Positions 34,046 to 44,912 of a stretch of DNA of 64,000 bases are shown one piece after another. Within the stretch, counting starts at the first letter, position 1. Each line of letters starts with the position of its first letter. The position numbers were made by a program, and so were the translations under genes. This stretch comes from Dastarcus helophoroides (lineage: Eukaryota; Arthropoda; Insecta; Coleoptera; Bothrideridae). Under the pieces are notes generated by a model. That model was not told where the DNA came from and searched no databases. It saw only the letters and a program-made list of their open reading frames with translations. Location: assembly GCA_028583605.1 (NCBI GenBank), contig CM053335.1:13671053-13735052 (forward strand), written 5' to 3'.

Positions 34046-34406
34046 TTTTTTTATTCAGTTTATTGGCTTTTTCTTCGCCGGTCACTCCTTTCACAATCCT
34101 AAATTTCAGTACCTTCTATTAAGGAATGACAATCTGTTTTAGATTGCCGCAAACAGCGATTGCGTTGGATCTTGACAGCTTACAAAAAAATTTGTAAAGG
34201 AATATATTTGAATTGGTTTTCTGACGACGGGCAGAGAATAACACTGTCCGAAACGTTAAAATTTTGAATAATCTTGTTGTTATTTATTTTTTACGTCGTT
34301 TGAATTTTAATATAGTTTTAAGTGTTTTTCAGTGTTGAGTCCCAAACAGCGATTGACAAACCAAGATCCAACGGCGAAGAAAAAGCCAATAAACTGAATA
34401 AAAAAA
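34046..34406. mobile_element. Foldback element with ~34-bp TIRs
   Basis: Outer arms: TTTTTTATTCAGTTTATTGG and on to TTCTTCGCCG at the left (34046-34080), with the near-perfect complement at 34372-34406. Inside, AAACAGCGATTG occurs twice in direct orientation, at about 34151 and 34343. The interior holds CTGACGA, a GGGCAG/CTGTCC stem and GAAACGTTAAA at 34221-34257. Related in layout and sequence to 51059-51449. Confidence 0.7.
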
Positions 34407-35290
34407 TATGAATACTTCGCAAATAAATTACAGAGAATATTTTGATAAGTAAGTTAAAATTTGAGGACGGCTCTGTTAAAAAAAATCGAAGTTTTCAGAA
34501 AAAAGATAATTCGAAAATGAAAACGAATTTTGAGACAAAAATTTAACGTTTTTGGAAAATCAGATTTTTCAAAGAAAAATCTAAAAAATCACAATTTCGA
34601 AAACGACGAATATAGAGAAAGAGGGGAATTTTGGATTAAAACAAATCTAAGGAAAAAATTCAAAATATTTTGAGAAAAATTTCAAGAAAATACTAAGCTT
34701 TCTAAATCTGGAAAGAGATAAAAATCAAAATTTCACGAAAAAGGCAAAAAAATTACTGAAAATTTCCAAAATGTCAGGTTCTAAAAGCCCAGTGTTTAGA
34801 GATACAACGGAATTTCGAAAAAAAAAATAAACATTTTGAAAAAAGCTCCACATTATAACAAAAAACCTAAAATTGAAAAGAAATCCAGAATTTTTCACAA
34901 AAAGTCAAAGAAGTCGAATTTTGCGAATAAAGTCAAAATTTGGAATAAAAAACTAGTAATTAAAAAAAAACTCTAAATTTGGGAAAAGACGACTTTTGAG
35001 AAAAAGTCGTTATTTTCAAAATAGAATTGAAATTTTTCAGAGAAAGTATGATTTTAAGAAAATTGGAGAATAAATTTGAACTTTTCAAAAATGACTTTAC
35101 AGAACTTCCAAAAAATATTTTTCAAAATCTCCCAATCAATATTTTTCTCCAAATCTTTGTCTTTTTATCAAAATATCGATCAATTTTCGAAAAAAAATCA
35201 CATTTTGATTAATAAGGCGAAAGTTGCAGAAATTAGAATTGTGAAAAGAGTCGAAATTTTCACAAAAAAACAAATTTTTGAGATATGGTA
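34407..35290 (+). repeat. Purine-rich low-complexity DNA
   Basis: Same vocabulary as 33100-34045. Open frames at 35027-35348 are repeat-derived. Confidence 0.55.
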
Positions 35291-35294
35291 TATA

Positions 35295-37526
35295 CAGGGT
35301 GTTACAAAAGTCCGGGCCGCTACTTCAGGAGCATATTCTACACATTAAAATATGAAAAATCTTGAAATACATTTTTTTCTTTAAATTGCCTCCTAACGGA
35401 GATATGACCATTTAAAGATGGCGCCCCTAAAGTGGTTTTTTTACTACAAAAAGTTAACGGTTAGTAGCAAAGTCATGAAATTGGGCAAGCAGTTAAAGAA
35501 TTGGATTAGGCATATTCTCATGTAACATATTTTTTAAATAAGCAGTAGCGTGGTGTGTAGGGGGTTGCCCGCGATTATTTTTTGCCGTAACTTTTTTGTA
35601 TTGCAATATTTTGACACAAAAGTGCCATAATCGTAAAAAGCAACATTTTTTATACAAAAAAGGTACTCTTTCTCAAAGTCGCTAAAAGTAACCGTTTCCG
35701 AGAAAAAAGCGTTTAAACAAAATTGTTGCATTTATTAGAATTCGTTTTGCAAATTTCTAATTTATCCACTGCTAACTGCATTGATATAAAAATAGTACAA
35801 AATTAAGAAAAAAAAAATCAAAGCAAGTGTTCGAAATTACTGCCCCCTGCAGCAATACATTGCTCGGCTCGTCTTCTAAGGGAACTCCTTACTCTTTCGC
35901 AAATGCCTGGTGTATTGTGAATCTGGTTGAACCCATTTTCAATTCGTTCACGAAGATCATTGATATTGTCAACTGGTGTGGAGTAGACGATCTGCTTTAG
36001 ATGTCCCCATAAGTAGAAATCGAGTGGGTTGAGGTCAGGAGACCTAGCTGGCCATGGTATCGGACCTCCTCGACCTATCCATCGTTGATGATAGTTGTTA
36101 TTCAAAAATTCCCTAGCAACTGCACTAAAATGGGCAGGTGCCCCATCGTGCATTATCCACATTCGCTGTCTTGTTATGAGTGGAACATTTTCAAGTAACA
36201 CGGATAACTCTGTTTGCAAAAAATGTCTATATGATGCTCCTGTTAACCTATGAGGTAAAATAAACGGTCCAATTATAGTCCCCTATTATTCCTCCCCAAA
36301 TGTTAAGTGAAAAATGTTGCTGATGTCTCGACTGAATAACTGCATTGGGATTTTCAACTTGCCACTGATGCATGTTGTGAAAGTTAAGTATCCCGTTTCT
36401 GGTAAAACCCGCTTCGTCCGTAAATAATATGAGCGATGGAAAGTTCTCATTTTCAGCGATCTTATGCAATAGCCAGTTGCAAAATTCTATTCTTGAAGGA
36501 TAATCAGCAGCAAGTAACCCTTGCACTCTTTGAAAATGATAGGGGTAAAACTGGTAAAATTTCAAAATTCGCCAGATAGTTACGTGATTTACTCCTTCGG
36601 CTAAAGCAAGTTGTCTAGTGCTGACACATGGATCTTCTTCAACTCGCTGAAGCACACGCTCCTCTAAATTAGCAACTTCTGCGTTTGGCCTTCCAACACG
36701 TTCGCCTTTGAAAACAAAATTTCCTGTTTCACATAAACGAGCATGAATTTTCTGGAACAATTTTTCTCCTGGTAGGTGTCTATTAGGAAAACGTTCAGCA
36801 TAAAGCCGTCTTGCTTCAGCACGATTACAATTTGCAAGCCTGTACATTAAATGCATATCGGCCATTTCTTGATTTGAATAGTCCATTTTATCAAAATAAT
36901 GAAAAGTTAAAAAACTACTACACTTACTATTGACAACAAAAACTGCTAAAGTTTACAGCTTACGACCAAATTTTATCAGTGACACAACGTCAATCTCTGG
37001 CAGATATTGTCAAGTACAATTGTTTTCTTTACGATCAGTTTGCATGACCAACTTATTTTTTTTTATACAAATTAGTTAGAATTTCGAAGACGGGATAGGA
37101 TTATTTAAACGCCTTTTTCTCGGAAACGGTTACTTTTAGCGACTTTGAGAAAGAGTACCTTTTTTGTATAAAAAATGTTGCTTTTTACGATTATGGCACT
37201 TTTGTGTCAAAATATTGCAATACAAAAAAGTTACGGCAAAAAATAATCGCGGGCAACCCCCTACACACCACGCTACTGCTTATTTAAAAAATATGTTACA
37301 TGAGAATATGCCTAATCCAATTCTTTAACTGCTTGCCCAATTTCATGACTTTGCTACTAACCGTTAACTTTTTGTAGTAAAAAAACCACTTTAGGGGCGC
37401 CATCTTTAAATGGTCATATCTCCGTTAGGAGGCAATTTAAAGAAAAAAATGTATTTCAACATTTTTCATATTTTAATATGTAGAATATGCTCCTGAAGTA
37501 GCGGCCTGGACTTTTGTAACACCCTG
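35295..37526 (-). mobile_element. mariner/Tc1-superfamily element, DD41D (rosa-like)
   Basis: A 2232-bp element beginning CAGGGTGTTACAAAAGTCC and ending with its complement, flanked by TA on both sides (35293-35294 and 37527-37528), the target duplication of this superfamily. Inverted repeats are 423 bp each (35295-35717 and 37104-37526) and nearly identical by eye, so the insertion is young. One transposase gene lies between them on the minus strand, broken by a frameshift. Confidence 0.9.
35818..36886 (-). pseudogene. mariner-superfamily transposase, frameshifted
   Basis: The start is at 36886 (MDYSNQEMADM). The first frame stops at 36248 and the second continues to the stop at 35818. The N-terminal part has helix-turn-helix DNA-binding features (LALAEGVNHVTIWRILKF). 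Catalytic motifs of the DDD triad: first D in LILFTDEAGF, second D in MHDGAPAHF, third D in SPDLNPLDFYLWG. The second and third D are separated by 41 residues (DD41D), the spacing of rosa elements. The frameshift, near 36240-36262, falls between the first and second aspartates. Total coding length would be about 355 residues, normal for the group. The enzyme would have cut and pasted the element via its long inverted repeats; this copy cannot make it intact. Confidence 0.88.
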
Positions 37527-37528
37527 TA

Positions 37529-38570
37529 TTTGAAAAAGAACTGACGAATTTGAAAACAAAAATTCATTTCATTACTGAAATTTTAGAAAAAAAATAAAAA
37601 CTCAATTTTAGTCACCATCTTTTAAGGGTGATATCTCGGAAAGGGGTGGGCTGAGGAAATTTTGTTATAGGAAAGACCCATCTTAATTTCATACGAGCAA
37701 TCACCTCCTGAATTTTCTTGCATGAATTTAGAAACACCCTTTTTTTCGAGATTATCCGAAATATTTTCTTTCTTTTAAATGAAAAATTAAAAATGAGTCA
37801 CTCGGAGCTGAACCAAAAACCGAAAACCGGAAAAAACCGTTATTTTTGTAGGAGCGAAAACCGGAACGAAAATAATAACGGTATGAAGCCCTGCTATTAA
37901 GTGTACAAAAAGTTTTCTAATCTAGTATGCTGCTATCATTTTTTGACATTTTCACGTGTATTCTTTACTTGATTCGTACTCACCAAATTGACGTAAAAAT
38001 TTGCCTTCTATCAAGAATAGAAGAGGTCCATTTACTGCTGCTTTGTTTGGGCTTTTCAAAAGTAGGATTTAATAATAAAATATTTTTCTTCCATTCTTCC
38101 CTTAATTCCTGTGCCTAGTGTACTTCAAGAACAAAAAGAAGATTACTACTCAGAAGAAAAACAAACAAGATGTAAATTTCTGGTTTAAATTCAAACTTTC
38201 GAGAGAAAGGTGGAGGTTGTGGAATCAAATTCGAATTTTCGACATTTTCTCGAAAAAAAAATTAAAAGAGACGAAATTCTACTTTAATTGATGATTGATG
38301 ATGAATTTACGATTTTTTTATATTCCTTTATTTCTGTACTTGGCGTATTAGAGAGTGACAATTAAAAAAAAATCATTTATAAACTTGGTTATCAAAGAAA
38401 TTGACATATGAATATGAATTTTATTCATTTCAAGAAAAAGTCAAAATTTTTGGAAAATAAACTAATTTTTCCCACTCCCACCCGTATATTCACTGTTTTC
38501 TTTATAACTTGCGAGCAGGATAGATAGGCCATATCAGTCTAGTGAACGGATATAACATAAGTCGCGTAGT
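37529..38570. other. AT-rich non-coding region
   Basis: No gene recognised. Open frames at 37718-37900 and 37927-38118 lack any domain or splice support. Confidence 0.45.
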
Positions 38571-38620
38571 GATTGGTCGATTTCATATCCACACTAGTGT
38601 GGATATGAAATTGACCAATC
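38571..38620. repeat. 50-bp palindrome without loop
   Basis: GATTGGTCGATTTCATATCC then ACACTAGTGT then GGATATGAAATTGACCAATC. It is perfectly self-complementary apart from one position pair (CGA/TTG). Confidence 0.85.
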
Positions 38621-38773
38621 ATGACCATGAGATATGAACGAATGTCATTTTTAGGTTCCAAATTATATCATAGAATTTGTTAAGTTGACGTATTTAACGA
38701 AAAAAATATTTGTTAAATCGTATTTTTGTTTTTTAAGGATCGTAGTCGTGGGAAAATTTCGCTGTACAACTCG

Positions 38774-38870
38774 AGCGGATTGTCCATATCGCACTCGAAC
38801 GATTGAAGCACTCCGCCTTCGGCGTCGTGCTCAAACTTCGTTCTTGTGCGATATGGACATCATATCCGCT
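38774..38870. repeat. Inverted repeat with inner GC hairpin
   Basis: AGCGGATTGTCCATATCGCAC (38774-38794, 21 bp counted in two parts: AGCGGAT and TGTCCATATCGCAC) pairs with GTGCGATATGGACA and ATCCGCT at 38846-38870. An inner stem is formed by AGCACTCCGCC and GGCGTCGTGCT. Probably a small MITE; boundaries unknown. Confidence 0.65.
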
Positions 38871-39054
38871 CTTGTTGCACAAACTACTATCTTCATTCTG
38901 AATTTAGAATAAATAAATCCAAATGTTTGTAAAACAGAAATTGAAATATTTAATATAGATCAAAATTTTGAGCAATCAAGTACAAACCCCAACTTAAAAT
39001 AAGGAAGATTATTGACACTCAATTAAAAAAATTGGTAGATTGTAACGATCCTAT

Positions 39055-39408
39055 TGTTACGCGTTATTACGCGAATTGATTACCACGTGTGAATTATATC
39101 ACTTTATTCCCAAACTAAACTCGTAACATTACAACTGAATAATTAACTCATTCATTTACTTCTAACTACTAACTCTCTAACTACACTGACTGACTTTTGA
39201 CCGACTGATTGAATCGAGGGAAAGGCGTCCGCCTTATATAGTTTTCGCTTCCGGGTTCTAGAAAAATCCCCCAGATAAGGTCTATCATTTGCCAAAATTT
39301 CTGAAACGCTTATCTGCCGTTTGCCTCATTATCGCGGCCGCTTTCCCTTATCAGATTTTTCTAGAAAATTTCCTTACTTACTAAATTCTACAATTACATT
39401 TCGTTACA
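39055..39408 (-). mobile_element. Solo LTR related to the gypsy element at 41-47 kb
   Basis: Starts TGTTACGCG and ends TTTCGTTACA. It shares the internal order of the 40943 LTR (ACGTGTGAATTATATCACTT-like, CGAGGGAAAG, ATAAGGTCTATC, CTAAATTCTACAATT) but is clearly more diverged. Flanks are CTAT and ATAT, an imperfect 4-bp duplication. It is left behind by LTR-LTR recombination of a sister family. Confidence 0.8.
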
Positions 39409-39942
39409 ATATAATAAAAAAATTAAACAAAATTTGGAACTTATAATAAAGAGTAATCATTTTGAGATATTACGAGATTAAAATCATAAAAAAAACACTT
39501 TTGAGAAAGAAAAATAATTAAGGAAATATTTGGTGAGAAAAGTAATAAATTGCCCAAAATTTTTGAAAAAAAAACGACTAAATTTTGCGAACAACTCAAA
39601 GATAAACTTTTCTGAAACTTTGGGGGGAAAACGTCCATATTTCAAGCTTATAAAGTCAAAATTTTTAAAACAGAATCAAAATTTCGAAAAAATGCCAAAT
39701 TTCTAGAAAAAAAATTGAATTTAAAGCAAACATTTAGACTAGTACCTGAATCTTGGTATTTTTGAAAATAACACTCGAAATAAATGAAAAATATTGGCAT
39801 TTTACTTAAAATTAAAAAGAAATATTCGAAATTTTGTAATTGGAATCAAACCTTTGTTAATAAACTCGTAATTTACAAAAATAAGTTCACGAATGTTTAA
39901 GGTTTAAAAAAAAATCAAAATTTCGAAGAAATATTGTCAAAA
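39409..39942 (+). repeat. AT-rich low-complexity DNA
   Basis: AAAATTTTTGAAAAAA phrases; no gene seen. Confidence 0.5.
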
Positions 39943-40215
39943 TATCTACTAGACAGTCGGAGGCAGCAAAATCCTGTGCGGTCCAGCTTGACACAGTGGG
40001 GACTTCTGTCTACGGGGACTCTTTTTTCTATAGAACTTCCAAGTTATGGAACTTGTTACCGAAAGAAATTTTCCCCAAAAATTACAACCTATCCTTGTTT
40101 AAGAAGGCGGTTCATCGCCATCTTCTATCCTTGTTTCCGCATCCTACTCGCAGTGCTTTGAAAGCCTAATGGAGTTACCCTTTGCAAGTGGATTAAACTT
40201 TAAAAAAACAAAGTA
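39943..40215 (+). pseudogene. LINE 3'-end fragment, second copy
   Basis: Nearly the same sequence as 11825-12070: SVYGDSFFYRTSKLWNLLPK, FPKNYNLSLFKKAVHRHL. 5'-truncated to about 270 bp, with an A-rich tail (CTTTAAAAAAAC) at about 40199. It has one extra codon relative to the other copy (HRHLLSLFPH). Confidence 0.85.
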
Positions 40216-40942
40216 GATATGTTGAGTTTAAAAATTGAAATTTTAGAAAATTTAAAAGTATAAACCTGAAATTTTGGAAAAAGGGGTAAAAGTTTGATTT
40301 AAAAAATTTCAAAAAAAAGAGCTTCAAGTTTACACAAACAAGTAATGTAATAATAAAAGAATAATGGAATGTTGAAGCCCGATCTATTGCGGAAAAAAAC
40401 TGACATTTCTTGACAGATCCAGAATTTAAAGTGTTTAGAGTTGATAACCATAATTTTGATCAAAAGGTTAAAAATTCGCAAAATAACTGGAGATTTCCAA
40501 ATAAAAACGTGTTCGATATTCTTGCAGCAATAACTAAAGAGCGTAAAACATTTTGAAGTTAATAACCCACGCTAAATAAAAAAGTATTTTGTTAAAAACG
40601 TATAATTCACGTGATGTTCCATCAATTTGGGGAACTACGTAGTTCCTAATGAAAGCGCTGAAAATCAGTTGCAACAATTATTATGATTCAAGTATATAGG
40701 ATAAACTAAGAGATCTTTTAAAATGAGTTTTAAGGAGCATATTACCCAGCACTTTGTTGAATTAGGTTCGTTTGACGCTTTCATAGCCCAGTTTTTTATT
40801 AGTTAACATTTTAAGTAATTTGCTTTAATATTTCAACATTTTCTATTGCTAGTAATTTTAAATATCGTTTAGTTACGTATCCCAAAATTCTATTAATATT
40901 TGGTCAGTTTCGAATGACTAATTATGATCACAAACAATATAA
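40216..40942. other. AT-rich non-coding region
   Basis: No gene or distinct repeat recognised up to the gypsy element. Confidence 0.4.
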
Positions 40943-41315
40943 TGTTACGTGCGTTATCGGTTCGAATTGATACACGTGATGGATTATACCCACTTTATTA
41001 CTGAACTCAACTTGGATCACCACAATTGACAATTAACTCACTTATTATTGACTTCTACTAACTCACTAATTGCATTGATTCTAACTAACTGACTCGAGGG
41101 AAAGCTGACCGCCTTTTTATAGTTTTGGCCCCCGGCTTCTAGAACTTTTCGGCAGATAAGGCTTATCGTTTGCCGAACTTTCTGGAACGCTTATCTGCCA
41201 TTTGTTTCGTTATCGAGGCTGCTTTCCCCTTATCAGATCCTTCTAGAAACTTTTTTTTTTACTAAATTCTACAATTCTATTCTAAATCCTATTTCATCTA
41301 TTTAATTGCGTTACA
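40943..41315 (-). repeat. 3' LTR of the gypsy element
   Basis: 373 bp, TGTTACG...CGTTACA on the + strand. Same sequence as 46665-47039, with differences such as CCCGGCTT versus CCCGACTT and CTTATCTGCC versus CTTTTCTGCC. Confidence 0.93.
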
Positions 41316-41329
41316 CTGCCTCCCCCTTA
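41316..41329 (-). promoter_or_regulatory. Polypurine tract of the gypsy element
   Basis: On the minus strand AAGGGGGAGGCA lies directly before the 3' LTR, where the plus-strand DNA primer forms. Confidence 0.8.
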
Positions 41330-41345
41330 GGAATGATCGTCCCGA

Positions 41346-42656
41346 TCAGTTCCAATCAGTCACTTCGCCACTATATTTGCATAGTCTGTTCAGGTGTACC
41401 ACTTTCACTTTACTCCTGGAGCTACGCTGGATCCTGTATACCAAGTCGTTGATACTCTTCACCACTTTGTACGACCCTTCCCAAGATGGCGTAAACTTTG
41501 GCGAAATTCCTTTCTTTCGCTGAGGGTTGTATAGCCATACCAATTCGCCCCCACTGAAACCACCATGATTGGCATTCACGTCATACCTGGCCTTCATCCG
41601 GTCCGTCGCCAAGTTGATCTTCGTCCGCACCAGGGCATGCGTCTCCAATATCGCTTCCCTCAAGTCGTCTACGAAACCTATCGTTTCCCTGGGGATCTCC
41701 CTTGCTGATCCAAACACCAAGTCACACGGAAGCCGCAGTTCCCTCCCGAAGATCACTTTTGCCGGAGTCTGACTTGTAGTTTCATGAGTTGCCGCGCGAT
41801 AGGCCATCAGAAACAATGCTAGATGTCGGTCCCGGTCGGTCTGATGCTTGGAAACGACCTTCGATAGATGTTCCCCTAAGGTCCTGTTAAATCTCTACAC
41901 CATTCCGTCAGACTGTGGATGAAGAGGTGTCGTTCGAGTTTTCTTTAATCCAAGAAGACGACACACCTCTTGGAAGACCCCCGATTCGAAGTTCCTTTCT
42001 TGGTCCGAGTGCAGTTCTAAGGGAACACCAAATCGACAGATGAGATTGTCTACAAGAACCCTTGCGACTGTGGTAGCTTCCTGGTTCGGGATGGCATAAG
42101 CTTCAGGCCATTTACTGAAATAGTCCATGGCTACCAGGATGTACTTGTTTCCATCGTCTAAAGCTGGGAATGGTCCTGCTACATCAATTGCAATTCTTTC
42201 AAATGGAGCTCCCACATTATATTGCTTTAGGGCCCCTTTGGTTCTTGTACGAGGACCCTTGGATGCAGAACAGGTGACACATTTCCGACACCACCGCTCG
42301 ACGTCCTCCCTGCAGTTAACCCAATAGAACCGTTTTCGAACCTTCTCCAGGGTCTTGTTCATCCCTAGGTGTCCACCAAAGGTCCCATTGTGCACCTCCC
42401 ACAAGACCTGTGGAATCTTCTCCTGAGGCACCACCAACTGCAAGTTGACACGCTTTCCATCCGCGCTTTCCCATGCTCTCTTCAGTACCCCGTCCTCGAC
42501 CTGGAGGGATTTCCATTGGGCCCACAAATTCTTAAGAGCTGGACTTCTGTCGGAAACCTCTTGCCATTCCGGTCTGTCTCCAGCTTCTTTCCATTCCAAT
42601 ATGGGTCCGATATCAGCGTCGCTTCTCTGTAGCTTCCGAAGACCTTCAACAGTCCA
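41346..42656 (-). pseudogene. gypsy integrase (two stop codons)
   Basis: Inserts the retroelement cDNA into host DNA. The zinc-binding H2C2 segment (HLGMNKTLEKVRKRFYWVNC, then CRKCVTC) comes first, then the catalytic core with the first D in IAIDVAGPFP and the second D in LHSDQERNF. The third acidic residue is expected 35 residues later; at exactly that place (41895-41897) the codon is TAG, and the frame then continues RFNRTL. The C-terminal region (GELVWLYNPQRKKG, then KVKVVHLNRL) is intact. The frame upstream is cut by TAA at 42657. It is in the same frame as the RNase H piece and ends just before the PPT. Confidence 0.9.
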
Positions 42657-44358
42657 TTAGTCTTCTGGCTGGACAGAAGTGACCCTTATCTCCACCATGT
42701 CCTCATGGTCCTCAACTCGTTTGCAGTGTTTGCAATCCCCACAAGGTCTTCTGGACAAAGCGTCAGCGTTGTTATGCTGTCGTCCCGGTCGATGATGTAC
42801 CTTGAAGTGATACTGCTGAAGCCTTTCTAACCATCTAGCCGTCTGTCCCTCCGCCTTCTTCATCCGGAGTAACCAAGAAAGTGCCGAATGGTCTGTTCTG
42901 ATGAGGAATTCTTGCCCATATAAATACTTGTGAAAGTGTTCCACGGCCTTCACTATCGCAAGTAGTTCCTTCCTGGTGGTGCAATAGTTCCTCTCCGGTT
43001 CTTCTCCGGCTGCTGTAATATTCGATTACTCTTTCTTCACCGCCTTGAACTTGGGACAGCACAGCTCCAATGCCGACGTTGCTGGCATCTGTGTCTAACA
43101 CAAACTTCCCAATCTGCTGAGGATAAGCCAAGATAGGGCTTGTGCACAAGGCGGACTTCAGTTTTCGGAAAACGGTATCACAGTCGGGAGTCCAGACGTA
43201 CGGCCTTCTTTCTTCCGTTAGTTGATGCAACGGCACAGCGATGCTGGCGAAACCTTTCACAAATCTTCTGTAATAGGTACATAGCCCCAGGAAACTCCTC
43301 AGTTCATGTTTGTCTTTGGGTCTTGGCCAGTCACGAATTGCTTGAGTCTTGCTGATATTTGTCTTAACTCCTGCGGCTGATTCAGTGTGGCCCAAAAATT
43401 CTACTTTCCTTTGGAACAAGGAGCACTTTTTTGGATTCAGCTTTAAGTTGGCTTGCTTTAATCTGTTGAAAACTTCTTGAAGATTTTCCAGATGTTCTTT
43501 AAAGCTCTTGCCCATCACCATAACGTCATCTAAGTAAACCAGGCAGGTTTTCCAAGTGAGTCCTCGAAGTACCAGTTCCATTAGACATTCGAAAGTAGCC
43601 GGTGCGTTGCATAGTCCAAAAGGCATAACCGTGAACTGATATAATCCTCTCCCATATGAAAAGGCCGTCTTCTCCTTGTCGTCAGGGTATTTGCCCACTT
43701 GCCAATATCCACTTTTCAAGTCCAAAGTTGAAAACCAGGCAGACCCAGACAAGGTTGTTAAGGTGTCATCAATCCTTGGCAAGGGGTAGCTATCCTTTTT
43801 AGCGACGTCGTTTAATTTCCGGTAGTCGACACAGAATCTTGTTGACCCGTCCTTCTTTGTAACCAAGACTACAGGGGAAGACCATGGACTATTGGACTCC
43901 TCGATTACTCCATCTTTAATAATCTTCTTAACCAGTCCTGCGACTTCATCTTGCTTGGCCACCGGTAATCTTCTAGGGTGTTGACGAATAGGTGTTGCAT
44001 CGCCGGTGTTGATTTTGTGTCGAACTACGTCCGTCCGTCCTAGATTTTGCTCTCCATCGGTAAAAACGCCGTGGTTTTTCTTGAGAAATGATCTAGCCAG
44101 AACTACTTCTTCCTTGGACAAGTGTTTTAAGTCCACTTCCAACTTCACTTGCCTAATCTTCGTTTCCTGTACTGGCGCACAACTATCACCCAAGGAGCTT
44201 ATTGAGGCTACCGGGGTGCAGACTGCCAGAGTAGTACCCTTTTTGATTGAGCGTGCTGTTGGGAACACATTGGCAACTCTCACAGGTACCTTCTGAGATG
44301 CTTTAACCACGGATCTCGCCACTAGTAAATTCTTGGAAATGTCATAAGTCGGTTCCAC
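42657..44358 (-). pseudogene. gypsy reverse transcriptase and RNase H, frameshifted
   Basis: Reverse transcriptase: SPWSSPVVLVTKKDGSTRFC, then DYRKLND, DLKSGYWQV, FGLCNAPATFECLM and the catalytic YLDDVMVMG (YxDD box). RNase H: FVLDTDASNVGIGAVLSQ in the first frame. The protein then leaves frame near 42995-43020 and resumes in another frame with EFLIRTDHSALSWLL and RPGRQHNNADALSR. The frame upstream is interrupted by TAG at 44377, separating it from protease. It copied the element's RNA into DNA with the tRNA-primed start; this copy is broken. Confidence 0.93.
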
Positions 44359-44376
44359 TAATCCAACGCAGCAGCC

Positions 44377-44826
44377 CTAATCTCCTTCCATCACAGCCAT
44401 AACCGTCTTCTCGCTGCTTCCCTGCACCACAGCTGTTTTGCAGGCAAACAGTCTTACCTCCTTTGGAGTGTCCTTTGGTGTAGTCAGGACAAGCTCTTCA
44501 TTTCCGATCCTCAAAATGTTCTGCGCTGGGTCGAAAGTAAAGCCGTGTTGCCTGATAACGTCCATCCCCAGAATCAGCTCGTCTTCGATATCTGCCACCA
44601 ACACCCGATGCGAAATCCTTAGTTTTCCCAGACCAATCATGACATTTGCCTCTCCTATAATTGGCACAGTATCTCCCGTAACTGTTCTGAGGACCATTCT
44701 TTGCGACAGCACCCTCGGCCGCGACGGTAGGATGTTCCTTCGTGCCAAAGTAACCATGGCGCCTATGTCGACTGTGGCCTGTACATTCCTTCCATCTACG
44801 CTGGCTGCAACTACTAAACTTTCCAT
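44377..44826 (-). pseudogene. gypsy retropepsin-type protease, altered active site
   Basis: Aspartic protease of the retropepsin fold. The active-site triad normally reads DTG or DSG; here the aligned residues are VDIGAM, with isoleucine in place of Thr/Ser. The flap region and the second half (LILGMDVIRQHGFTFD, the typical LLGMD-like loop) are present. It is part of the pol frame and ends at TAG (44377). The N-terminal limit is unclear because the pol frame begins in the gag overlap; 44826 is the first ATG. Confidence 0.82.
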
Positions 44827-44912
44827 GGTCCTTTTTATCTGTTTGATGGAAAGAGTTTTGGGGGCTCGTTGCTCGACACCAGCCAGTGAGTGCCCCTTCC
44901 CACTGGCTGATT

